This document shows positions 18,226 to 25,990 of a DNA stretch of 64,000 nucleotides, piece after piece (the stretch's first letter is position 1; each line of letters opens with the position of its first letter). The notes beneath the pieces were generated by a model. The model did not search any database and had not been told where the DNA came from. It saw only the letters and a list, made by a program, of their open reading frames with translations. The stretch is taken from assembly GCA_033765345.1 (NCBI GenBank), contig JANRIC010000133.1:1-64000 (forward strand), written 5' to 3'. The DNA is from JANRIC01 sp033765345 (GTDB lineage: Bacteria > Bacteroidota > Bacteroidia > Cytophagales > Microscillaceae). Made by a program: the position numbers and the translations under genes.

Positions 18226-18258
18226 AAGTTCACCGTATCTTTCGGTGAACTTTTTTTT
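18226..18258 (+). terminator. Intrinsic terminator after dabB
   Basis: AAGTTCACCG and CGGTGAACTT form a perfect 10-bp stem with a 7-base loop, followed by a run of eight or more T. It terminates plus-strand transcription from the SulP-dabA-dabB operon. It also lies in the leader of the next gene, 30 bases before its ATG. Confidence 0.85.
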
Positions 18259-18289
18259 GTATCATTTATAAGCAAAACTCTTTCTACGT

Positions 18290-19399
18290 ATGCATCCAAC
18301 CTGGTACACCTTGGATAACCAAGAAGATATAGAAAGCCCGGCACTACTGCTTTATCCTGATCGTATTGCCGAAAACATTGAAAACTGCCTCAAAATTGCA
18401 AAAATCCCTGAAAGGCTCAGACCACACGTCAAAACACACAAAATCCCAGCATTGATCCGAATGCATCTCGACCGAGGCATTCGTCAATTCAAATGTGCTA
18501 CACTTGCTGAAGCCCAAATGATCGCCGAAACTGGCGGGAAAGACATTCTGATCGCCTATCCGCTTTTCGGTCCTAGCCTCCGAAAATTCGTCCGACTGAT
18601 GGAGCAATTCCCGGATTGTCGCTTTTCTACCTTGATTGACCAAGCGGCAAGCATACAGGAATGGGAAAATCATTTGACAGGCAGTTCTTTCAAAGTAAAG
18701 CTTCTGGTAGATATTGACTGTGGCATGGGCAGAACAGGCATCCAGCCCGGCCAAAAAGCCTTCGATCTTTATCAAACAGTAGCCCTTTCTCCCTCTCTGA
18801 TGATTGGCGGGCTACACGTATACGATGGGCATATCCGTGAAAGTAGCTTTGAAGACCGCCAAAAAGCCTGTGCATTGGCCTTTGAGCCTGTAAAACAACT
18901 GATTCTACAAATTGAAGCAGCCGGTTTGCCCCTACCGGAATTCATCTGTGGGGGAAGTCCTTCTTTTCCAGTTCACGCTCAATTCCCTGAAAGAAACCTG
19001 AGCCCGGGTACATACATCTTTTGGGATCAAGGATATGCCACTTTGTTTCCAGATATGGATTTCAAAACAGCCGCAGTGATTTTATGTAGAGTCATCAGTA
19101 AACCCACTGAAAATGTACTTTGCCTGGATCTAGGGCATAAGGCTATCGCTTCGGAAATGCCACACCCCAGAGTGCATTTCTTTGAAATACCCATATACGA
19201 AGCACTTAGCCACAGCGAAGAACATCTGGTCATCTCCTGCCCCAATGCTGCACAATTCGCCCCCGGAGATTGTATTTATGGCATTCCTACGCATATTTGC
19301 CCCACTACTGCACTGCACGAAAAAGTCTGGATTGTAGAAAACCACCAGGCTCAAAGCACCTGGACAGTCACGGCGCGTAAACGATTGATAGATGTGTAG
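18290..19399 (+). CDS. D-threonine aldolase/DSD1-family PLP-dependent enzyme
   Basis: A 369-residue fold-type III PLP enzyme (alanine racemase-like barrel). Lys48 in RPHVKTHKI is the expected Schiff-base lysine, and the C-terminal PTHICPTT carries the metal-binding His335-x-Cys337 pair typical of D-threonine aldolase and D-serine dehydratase. Other conserved parts are KCATLAEAQMIAETG, VDIDCGMGRTG and the SPGTYIFWDQGY loop. The enzyme would cleave D-threonine-like amino acids to glycine and an aldehyde, or dehydrate D-serine-like ones; the two activities are hard to tell apart by sequence. It starts a three-gene run with an M19 dipeptidase and a DUF819 protein, suggesting use of peptides or D-amino acids. 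Confidence 0.9.
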   Translation: MHPTWYTLDNQEDIESPALLLYPDRIAENIENCLKIAKIPERLRPHVKTHKIPALIRMHLDRGIRQFKCATLAEAQMIAETGGKDILIAYPLFGPSLRKFVRLMEQFPDCRFSTLIDQAASIQEWENHLTGSSFKVKLLVDIDCGMGRTGIQPGQKAFDLYQTVALSPSLMIGGLHVYDGHIRESSFEDRQKACALAFEPVKQLILQIEAAGLPLPEFICGGSPSFPVHAQFPERNLSPGTYIFWDQGYATLFPDMDFKTAAVILCRVISKPTENVLCLDLGHKAIASEMPHPRVHFFEIPIYEALSHSEEHLVISCPNAAQFAPGDCIYGIPTHICPTTALHEKVWIVENHQAQSTWTVTARKRLIDV

Positions 19400-19464
19400 G
19401 GAATGGACTATTGACTTTGGTTCTTGGTGCAGGCACGAACGACGGCTAATATATCCGATATCGA

Positions 19465-20568
19465 ATGAATACCAAATACTCTATGAAATCAAATAGCGAT
19501 CAATACCTTATCTTTGATGCCCACCTAGACCTAGCGATGAATGCCATGGAATGGAATCGTGACCTGACTTGGTCTGTAAACCAAATTCGGGAAAGTGAAA
19601 CCGGACAAACAGACAAGCCCGACCGGGGACGAGGCACAGTTGCCCTTCCTGCTATGCGCTCAGGCAATATTGGTCTGTGTGTGGCCACACAAATCGCTCG
19701 TTTTGTCAAACCGTATAGCATTTTACCTGGATGGCACTCTCCCGAACAAGCCTGGGCACAAACTCAGGGGCAACTCGCCTGGTACAAAGCCATGGAAGCC
19801 CAAGGACAAATGACCCAAATTGTAGATCTGGATTCTTTGGATAAACACCTCTCGAGATGGCAAAATGAGGAAGATTATCAGGCAATCGGGTATATGCTCA
19901 GTCTTGAAGGAGCCGACTCTATCCTCAGTATGGAATATCTGGAGAAATCTTACGAACAAGGGCTTAGGGCTTTAGGCCCGGCGCATTACGGACCGGGCAT
20001 TTATGCGATGGGTACAGACGCACAGGGCGGGCTGACTGCCAAAGGACCCGAATTGCTGCAAAAAATGGAAGAACTGGGGATTATTTTAGACGTGACACAT
20101 CTCTGTGATGAGAGCTTCTGGGAAGCCCTGGATATTTTCAAAGGAGCAGTCTGGGCGAGCCACAGCAATTGCCGAAGCCTGGTGCCGGATCACCGACAAT
20201 TCAGCGATGTGCAGATCAAAGTGCTTTTGGAAAGAAATGCTGTGATCGGGGTAGCTTTGGATGCCTGGATGATGGTACCGGCTTGGATCAAAGGACAGAC
20301 TAGCCCACAAGAAAAAGGGCTGACCTTGGAGGTGCTGGTAGATCACATCGATCATATCTGCCAAATTGCCGGAAACTCAAAACATACTGCTATCGGTTCG
20401 GATTTGGATGGGGCTTTCGGTACAGAGCAATGCCCTATGGATCTGGATACAATTGCCGATTTACAGAAAATCCCCGCTTTATTGCGTCAGAGAGGCTATA
20501 ATGAAGAAGATATTCAAAATATTCTTTCCCGCAATTGGTTGAGGTTCTTGAGAGAAAACTGGATTTAA
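19465..20568 (+). CDS. M19-family membrane dipeptidase-like enzyme
   Basis: A 367-residue member of peptidase family M19 (renal dipeptidase type), a binuclear zinc hydrolase of dipeptides that often accepts a D-residue at the C-terminal position. Metal ligands are visible in order: His and Asp of FDAHLDLAMN, Glu of SLEGADSI, His of DVTHLCDES, and His of WASHSNCRS, with the later IGSDLDGAFG motif. No signal peptide is present, so it is probably cytoplasmic. Two starts are plausible, ATG 19465 or the Met at residue 7. It sits between the D-threonine aldolase-like gene (65-base gap) and DUF819 (82-base gap), consistent with one catabolic operon. Confidence 0.93.
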   Translation: MNTKYSMKSNSDQYLIFDAHLDLAMNAMEWNRDLTWSVNQIRESETGQTDKPDRGRGTVALPAMRSGNIGLCVATQIARFVKPYSILPGWHSPEQAWAQTQGQLAWYKAMEAQGQMTQIVDLDSLDKHLSRWQNEEDYQAIGYMLSLEGADSILSMEYLEKSYEQGLRALGPAHYGPGIYAMGTDAQGGLTAKGPELLQKMEELGIILDVTHLCDESFWEALDIFKGAVWASHSNCRSLVPDHRQFSDVQIKVLLERNAVIGVALDAWMMVPAWIKGQTSPQEKGLTLEVLVDHIDHICQIAGNSKHTAIGSDLDGAFGTEQCPMDLDTIADLQKIPALLRQRGYNEEDIQNILSRNWLRFLRENWI

Positions 20569-20650
20569 ATCAAATAATTTCTTCAAAATCTACTATCTTG
20601 CCGACTGTTGTTCCAAAAATTCTACAAATCTTTTAATAGTATCTGCCCTT

Positions 20651-21898
20651 ATGGAAAAAGCCTTCTTTACCAACGATGCCATTGTGTTTGGTATATTGAT
20701 GTTAGTCTTGGCAATCGTATTCAAAACTGCCTCTCTGCCGCAGTTTAGAAAATTTTACAGCATCGTACCCACCGTGCTTCTCTGTTATTTTATTCCCTCT
20801 TTGCTGAACTCTGCAGGCATCATTTCGGGGCAGGATTCACAGCTTTATTCTGTAGCTTCTCGATACTTACTCCCTGCTTGTTTGGTATTACTGACCATCA
20901 GTACGGATTTCCAAGCCATTCATCGCCTCGGTGGTAAAGCTTTGATTATCTTTTTGACGGGTAGCCTGGGAGTGGTGCTTGGCGGACCGATTGCCCTGCT
21001 GATCATGTTGGCCATTGCCCCAGATATGGTACGCGTAGAAGGTATAGACCAGATATGGCCGGGGCTTACGACCATAGCCGGAAGCTGGATCGGAGGTAGT
21101 GCCAATCAGGCAGCCATGAAAGAGGTCTTCCAGGTTGATGATAAGCTATTTTCAATTATGGTGACCGTAGATATTGTGGTGGCTAATTTTTGGATGGCTT
21201 TTCTGCTGTATGGAGCGGGCATTTCTGGAAAAATTGATCGTTTTCTAAAAGCTGATAGCCGTGTGATTGCAGAGATTCAGCAAAAAATGGCCGATTATCA
21301 GGCAAGCATTGTTCGGATTCCTCAGTTAGGTGATGTAATGATGATCGGGGGGGTTGCTTTCGGATGCACGGCTTTGTCGCATTGGGGAGCAGATTTGATC
21401 TTGCCTTATCTTGATGCCCATAAAGATTTTCTGGAAGCCTACAGACTCGGTGCCGTAAATTCGGGCTTTTTCTGGATTGTAGTCATTGCCACGACTTTGG
21501 GCTTGGGTTTATCTTTTACCAATCTTAGGCAGCTTGAAGGCGTGGGTGCCTCCCAAACAGGAAGTTTATTTATTTACATCTTAGTAGCCACCATTGGTAT
21601 GCAAATGGACATTACGGCGATTTTTCAGTATCCGGGTTTTCTTTTGATCGGCATTATTTGGATGACAGTGCATATCACCTTGCTACTGCTTGTAGCTTGG
21701 CTCATCAAAGCTCCCTTTTTCTTTGTAGCCGTGGGCAGCCAGGCAAATATCGGAGGAGCCGCATCTGCACCCATCGTTGCTTCTGCTTTCCACCCTTCTT
21801 TGGCCCCGGTGGGGGTATTATTGGCTGTATTGGGTTATGCATTAGGTACTTATGGTGGTATCTTGTGTGGTTATATTATGCAGGCTATTCTGGGGTGA
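20651..21898 (+). CDS. DUF819-family integral membrane protein
   Basis: A 415-residue polytopic protein of the DUF819 (YjcL-like) family, about ten to twelve membrane helices. Family landmarks are the N-terminal FYSIVPTVLLCYFIPSLLNSAGII, the glycine-rich IAGSWIGGSANQAAMKEVF, and the C-terminal GSQANIGGAASAPIVASAFHPSLAPVGVL followed by a final GxxxGxL helix. The family is a predicted transporter but its substrate is not established. Its position after a dipeptidase and a D-amino acid enzyme suggests export or uptake of a peptide or amino acid; this is inference. The stop is followed almost immediately by the 21-bp minisatellite. Confidence 0.92.
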   Translation: MEKAFFTNDAIVFGILMLVLAIVFKTASLPQFRKFYSIVPTVLLCYFIPSLLNSAGIISGQDSQLYSVASRYLLPACLVLLTISTDFQAIHRLGGKALIIFLTGSLGVVLGGPIALLIMLAIAPDMVRVEGIDQIWPGLTTIAGSWIGGSANQAAMKEVFQVDDKLFSIMVTVDIVVANFWMAFLLYGAGISGKIDRFLKADSRVIAEIQQKMADYQASIVRIPQLGDVMMIGGVAFGCTALSHWGADLILPYLDAHKDFLEAYRLGAVNSGFFWIVVIATTLGLGLSFTNLRQLEGVGASQTGSLFIYILVATIGMQMDITAIFQYPGFLLIGIIWMTVHITLLLLVAWLIKAPFFFVAVGSQANIGGAASAPIVASAFHPSLAPVGVLLAVLGYALGTYGGILCGYIMQAILG

Positions 21899-21952
21899 TG
21901 AGGGGTCGGGTGCAAGGGGTCGGGGAAAGGAGTGTAATACAAAGGAAAATAA

Positions 21953-22288
21953 GCTTACAGTACAGAGAAAAAGGCTTACAGTGCAGAGAAAAAGGCTTAC
22001 AGTGCAGAGAAAAAGGCTTACAGTGCGAAAAAAAAGGCTTACAGTGCGGAAAAAAAGGCTTACAGTGCGGAAAAAAAGGCTTACAGTGCGGAAAAAAAGG
22101 CTTACAGTGCGGAAAAAAGGGCTTGCAGTGTGGAGAAAAGGGTTTACAGTGCGGAGAAAAAGGCTTACGGTGCGGAGAAAAAGGCTTACAGTGCGAAAAA
22201 AAAGGCTTACAGTGCGGAGAAAAAGGCTTACAGTGCGAAGAAAAAGGCTTACAGTGCGGAGAAAAAGGCTTACAGTGCGAAGAAAAAG
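21953..22288. repeat. 21-bp minisatellite, 16 tandem copies
   Basis: The unit is GCTTACAGTGC followed by a 10-base purine-only segment (variants of GGAGAAAAAG, GAAAAAAAAG, AGAGAAAAAG). I count 16 consecutive units with no indels, only point changes confined mostly to the purine part, and a partial 17th (GCTTA). It fills most of the 440-base gap between the DUF819 and waaA genes. Because 21 is divisible by 3, several frames stay open through it on both strands (for example repeats of GLQCGEK), but the composition is purely repeat-driven and I do not call a gene. Confidence 0.95.
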
Positions 22289-22339
22289 GCTTAATAAAGG
22301 GTTGTATACGTGTAACTCGATGATATTCAAAAAATTAGG

Positions 22340-23578
22340 ATGAAAATAGTTTATTGGTTGGTTATTTCTTTGTATTTCTTGCTGTTGCGAGGGGTGGCTT
22401 TTTTTAATCCAAAAGCCCGTAAGTGGGTAGAAGGGCGTAAAGGAGTTTTTGAGCGTGTAGAAGCCGCTTTGAAAGGTAATCAATCGCCGATTCTTTGGTT
22501 TCATGCGGCTTCTTTGGGTGAATTTGAACAGGGTAGGCCAGTCATGGAACAACTCAAGGCACTTTACCCTGAAATTAAAATTTTCCTGACCTTTTTCTCC
22601 CCCTCGGGCTATGAAGTTCGCAAAAATTACGAGAAAGCCGACTACATTTTTTACCTGCCGGCCGATAGTCCTCGAAATGCCCCTAAGTTGATTGCCTTGA
22701 TAAAACCCAAAGCTGTGTTTTTTATTAAATATGAGTTTTGGTATTTTTATTTGCGTGAGGTACAAAAAGCAGGGATTCCGCTGATTTTATTTTCGGCTAC
22801 TTTCAGGGAAAGCCAGTTTTTTTTTAAATCATATAGCGGGATGTTTAGAAAATTGCTTCGGGGCTATAGCCATATTTTTGTGCAAAATCAACGCTCTTTG
22901 GATTTATTAAAAAATATAGGCATTCATCAAAGCAGTGTGGCTTATGATACCCGATTCGACCGTGTGCTGGCTGGCAGTCTGGAAGCACGGGAGATTCCCT
23001 TAGCCGAAAAATTCAAGAATAAGCAAAAATTGCTGGTCATTGGTAGTTGTTGGGGGCGCGACCTGGATGTACTCCTCCCTTTTTTGAATGAATTTACAAA
23101 GCCGCTCAAAGTCATCATTGCTCCTCACGAAATCAAGGAAAGCACCCTGGAACGCATAGAAAACGCCTTAAAAAATAGTACCATACGTTACTCTCAGGCT
23201 CAGTTAGATACCGTCAGGCAGTACGAAGTGCTGTTGATAGACAATGTAGGCATGCTTTCGGCACTTTATCGCTACGGCGAATTTGCATACATTGGAGGTG
23301 CTTTTGGTGAAGGGCTGCACAATATCCTGGAGCCTGCTGTGTATGGTGTACCTATTTTTTTTGGGAGTGATTACAAAGACTATCCCGAAGCTGAGGAGCT
23401 AATCCAAAGACGAGGTGCTTACAGCATTCGGCAAGTAGAAGAACTGAGCCGAATCTTCCAAGAATTGTATGAAAACGAGGAACTAAGGCGTACTCAGGGG
23501 GAAAACTCCAAAAAATACATCCTTGAGCATGGTGGAGGCACTCAGGAGATTGTCCGATATTTTCAAACATTGGTCTAG
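22340..23578 (+). CDS. waaA: 3-deoxy-D-manno-octulosonic acid (Kdo) transferase
   Basis: A 412-residue GT30 glycosyltransferase that adds Kdo to lipid A precursors at the inner face of the cytoplasmic membrane. It has an N-terminal membrane anchor (YWLVISLYFLLLRGVAF), the catalytic-base motif AASLGEFEQGRPV near residue 55, FYLPADSPRN, IKYEFWYFYL, and the C-terminal GGAFGEGLHNILEPAVYG motif binding CMP-Kdo. Length is normal. The start ATG at 22340 is 50 bases after the minisatellite, so transcription through the repeat from the upstream operon or from a nearby promoter must supply it. Confidence 0.95.
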   Translation: MKIVYWLVISLYFLLLRGVAFFNPKARKWVEGRKGVFERVEAALKGNQSPILWFHAASLGEFEQGRPVMEQLKALYPEIKIFLTFFSPSGYEVRKNYEKADYIFYLPADSPRNAPKLIALIKPKAVFFIKYEFWYFYLREVQKAGIPLILFSATFRESQFFFKSYSGMFRKLLRGYSHIFVQNQRSLDLLKNIGIHQSSVAYDTRFDRVLAGSLEAREIPLAEKFKNKQKLLVIGSCWGRDLDVLLPFLNEFTKPLKVIIAPHEIKESTLERIENALKNSTIRYSQAQLDTVRQYEVLLIDNVGMLSALYRYGEFAYIGGAFGEGLHNILEPAVYGVPIFFGSDYKDYPEAEELIQRRGAYSIRQVEELSRIFQELYENEELRRTQGENSKKYILEHGGGTQEIVRYFQTLV

Positions 23579-23688
23579 CAAAAAGCCAATTTTAAAATTA
23601 AAAAAATCATACAGCAAAGACGAACTATCGTGCAGATTGACTGCCGATAATTCGCTTCTTACATTTTGATGATCAAAAAATAAAAGCT

Positions 23689-24054
23689 TTATAAAACTGT
23701 ATTTTGCGCCCTGCTTTGAGCCACCATTTGCTCAAGGAGAAACACGATTTTATCCAGTTTATCAGCCAAAGCCTGAAATTTGTCCTTAGTGACATATTCG
23801 GCTTGCGGCTCGCCCAAGTAGTAAGGCAAGCTAGGTGGTTCGTCCTGAATGAGGTCTTTCACCAGCAAATCCGTAATTTCAATCTTAAAATATTCTGAGA
23901 ATTGAATGATCATCTCGATATTCGGTTCGGTGAGTCCATTTTCGTAGTTACCGACTGTACTCCGAGCTACCCCAAATATTTTGGCGAACTCTTCTTGTTT
24001 GAGTCTATTTTTAAGCCTCAGATGTCTTATGTTAGAAGGAAGGCAATTTTTCAT
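23689..24054 (-). CDS. Small XRE-family helix-turn-helix regulator
   Basis: A 121-residue DNA-binding protein. Residues 7-62 are a Cro/C1-type HTH (IRHLRLKNRLKQEEFAKIFGVARSTVGNYENGLTEPN), followed by the usual helix about the stage of the growing network, then a short tail with a coiled-coil-like C-terminus (DKFQALADKLDKIVFLLEQM) that probably dimerises. It is divergent from rsgA across 198 bases that could hold its operator. Target genes cannot be predicted. Confidence 0.88.
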   Translation of the reverse strand: MKNCLPSNIRHLRLKNRLKQEEFAKIFGVARSTVGNYENGLTEPNIEMIIQFSEYFKIEITDLLVKDLIQDEPPSLPYYLGEPQAEYVTKDKFQALADKLDKIVFLLEQMVAQSRAQNTVL

Positions 24055-24198
24055 GTAAGATACAACTATATTGGTTATACATCAGAAATCACGTCACAAG
24101 TATACAAAAAAAAGCGCATTTTAGTAAAAAAATATGTCAAAAATTTCACAAATAATTTTGACTTAAGCCGGAAATTTCTCTCAAAGGCTAAATTTGCT

Positions 24199-24206
24199 TA
24201 TCTTTG
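24199..24206 (+). promoter_or_regulatory. Candidate -7 promoter box for rsgA
   Basis: TATCTTTG, an exact TANNTTTG match, 46 bases upstream of the rsgA ATG. The -33 position is not convincing. Confidence 0.5.
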
Positions 24207-24252
24207 TAAAATTATCAAAGCAATTTTTTATGAAAATTAAAATTATTCCTCT

Positions 24253-25176
24253 ATGCAGGGTACTGTAATGCGTTCAACCGGTTCTTGGTACGAGATACGT
24301 TCCGAAAATCAGCAAATCATCAAATGCCGCCTGCGGGGCAAGTTTAAAATCAAAGGGCTCAAAGTCACCAACCCCATCGCTGTAGGGGATCAGGTGCTGT
24401 TTGAAATCGAGAACGAGGCCGAAGGCACCGGGGTCATCCGTGATATTCTTCCCCGAAACAATTACATCATCCGGCGTTCTGTTCATAAAACTGGGCACGG
24501 ACACATGATCGCCGCCAATCTGGATCAGGCCATTCTGATTGCCACCCTGATTTTCCCCAAAACCTCCCTGGGTTTTATTGATCGTTTTCTGGTGACCGCC
24601 GAAACCTTTCGCATCCCTTCCAAGCTGGTCTTCAACAAAGCCGACCTCTGGAATGAAGAAGCCCTGACCTATACCCACGAACTGATGGAAACCTACGAAC
24701 AGCTAGGCTATCACTGCCTGTATACTTCGGCTACCGAAGGTCTGAATATTGATAAATTTGAGCAATTGCTCCACCATAAAAGATCGCTTCTTTCGGGGCA
24801 TTCGGGTGTAGGGAAGTCTACCCTGGTCAATTGTATTGCCCCTCAGCTCAATTTGCGTACCGCTGAGGTCTCGACCTTTGCCAATAAAGGCGTTCATACC
24901 ACGACTTATGCCGAGATGTTTGAGATTGCTCCCGATACATTTATCATCGATACACCAGGGATCAAAGAACTGGGGTTGTTAGAAGTTGGTGAAGAAGAAT
25001 TATCACATTATTTCCCGGAGATGCGCGCGCTTTTCGGTGAATGCAAATACCATAATTGTCGCCACCTCAACGAACCTCAATGTGCAGTGCTCGATGCCGT
25101 AGAATCCGGCAAAATCGCCGAAAGCCGCTACCTAAGCTACCTAAGTATGATGGATGGGTATGATAATCGGAGGTAA
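24253..25176 (+). CDS. rsgA: Ribosome small-subunit-dependent GTPase A
   Basis: A 307-residue circularly permuted GTPase that helps mature the 30S subunit. An N-terminal OB-fold (CRLRGKFKIKG, VAVGD-like region) is followed by the permuted G motifs: G4 (FNKADLW), then G1/P-loop (GHSGVGKST), then G3 (DTPGIKELG). The C-terminal zinc knuckle ECKYHNCRHLNEPQC carries the Cys/His ligands. Length and order are typical. It is transcribed alone; a short inverted repeat of the ACCTGNCAGGT type follows the stop. Confidence 0.97.
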   Translation: MQGTVMRSTGSWYEIRSENQQIIKCRLRGKFKIKGLKVTNPIAVGDQVLFEIENEAEGTGVIRDILPRNNYIIRRSVHKTGHGHMIAANLDQAILIATLIFPKTSLGFIDRFLVTAETFRIPSKLVFNKADLWNEEALTYTHELMETYEQLGYHCLYTSATEGLNIDKFEQLLHHKRSLLSGHSGVGKSTLVNCIAPQLNLRTAEVSTFANKGVHTTTYAEMFEIAPDTFIIDTPGIKELGLLEVGEEELSHYFPEMRALFGECKYHNCRHLNEPQCAVLDAVESGKIAESRYLSYLSMMDGYDNRR

Positions 25177-25178
25177 TT

Positions 25179-25214
25179 CAGACCTATCAGATTTTTGGAA
25201 ACCTGACAGGTCTG
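25179..25214. repeat. ACCTGTCAGGT-type intergenic inverted repeat
   Basis: CAGACCTATCAG and CTGACAGGTCTG are inverted arms of 12 bases with a single G-T type mismatch and a 12-base loop containing TTTTTGGAAAC. It begins two bases after the rsgA stop. Elements of this form occur repeatedly between genes in Bacteroidota as far as I recall, so it may be one copy of a dispersed REP-like family as well as a terminator. Confidence 0.6.
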
Positions 25215-25219
25215 GTGGT

Positions 25220-25930
25220 TTAAAAATACATCAAAGCCAATTTGATTGCATAGAGTTTGTTTTTGAACCCAGTATTGTCGTCAAAAAAACGTACTGTAAA
25301 AAGCCCGTCGGCAAAATCACTCAGGGCTCGCTGGTGCTGCGCCTCTAGATGCAGCTTAAAATGCTTGGATAATCTAAACTCTATTCCTAGCCCAAATAAA
25401 TAACCATACTCCCAACGATGAACGATAAAGCCCGATTCCAGACCGTTTTTGAGGAGGTTGTCGTAGTTGATGATGATTTCTTGGTTTACAAAGTCAGCCT
25501 GAGCCTTATTGCCGTCTGCAAAAGATGCTTTAATAAGATAAGCACTATGTATACCTGCAAAAGGATAAAATTTTAAAAATTTAGCTAATTTTAATTTATA
25601 GCCTAAAGAAAAAGGTATTTCTAAGTAGTTCAGTTGGAATAAATCATAACTTTTGGGAGGGATAGTTCTTCCCAAAGTATCACGAAACTCAATGGCACTA
25701 CTGCTTCCTCTTTCAGAATAAGAAGGCGAGAAGGAAATAAAAAAATTCTTATTCAAGTCATAATCAATCCTAACTCCTAATCTAAGCCCTATTTTTCTTT
25801 GATTTCCACCTAAAATAGATTCTGTAACTAGTGAATGATTAAACCCACTTTGGATTCCAAAAGACCAACTTTGGGCATGCAGAAAGTTAAATTGCATCCC
25901 TAACAACATAGAATATATGAATATTTTCAT
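25220..25930 (-). CDS. Outer membrane beta-barrel protein (PorT/OmpW-like)
   Basis: The 236-residue protein has a signal peptide (MKIFIYSMLLGMQFNFLHAQS) and then alternating amphipathic strands typical of an eight-stranded outer membrane barrel: SFGIQSGFNHSLV, KIGLRLGVRIDYDLNKNFFISFSPSYSERG, IPFSLGYKLKL, YGYLFGLGIEFRLSKHFKLHLEAQHQRALSDF. The C-terminus ends with aromatic-rich strand YAIKLALMYF, as in outer membrane barrels. Function is not assigned. It is downstream of the switchable lipoprotein gene, with a strong hairpin in the 60-base gap. Confidence 0.8.
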   Translation of the reverse strand: MKIFIYSMLLGMQFNFLHAQSWSFGIQSGFNHSLVTESILGGNQRKIGLRLGVRIDYDLNKNFFISFSPSYSERGSSSAIEFRDTLGRTIPPKSYDLFQLNYLEIPFSLGYKLKLAKFLKFYPFAGIHSAYLIKASFADGNKAQADFVNQEIIINYDNLLKNGLESGFIVHRWEYGYLFGLGIEFRLSKHFKLHLEAQHQRALSDFADGLFTVRFFDDNTGFKNKLYAIKLALMYF

Positions 25931-25950
25931 AAATTTTATCTTATTAAATT

Positions 25951-25984
25951 AAAGGTATTCTAAATAAATATTTAGAATACCTTT
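25951..25984 (-). terminator. Strong hairpin between the lipoprotein and the barrel protein
   Basis: AAAGGTATTCTAAAT and ATTTAGAATACCTTT make a perfect 15-bp stem with a 4-base loop, starting seven bases past the lipoprotein stop. There is only a weak T-rich tail on the minus strand. It should act as a terminator or as an mRNA 3'-end stabiliser. Confidence 0.7.
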
Positions 25985-25990
25985 AAAAAT

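Noticed and set aside
21842..22765. Long open frames on both strands through the minisatellite (repeats such as RTVSLFL and GLQCGEK)
   Set aside because: A 21-bp unit without stop codons keeps several frames open automatically; part of the minus frame is also antisense to waaA. There is no separate coding signal.
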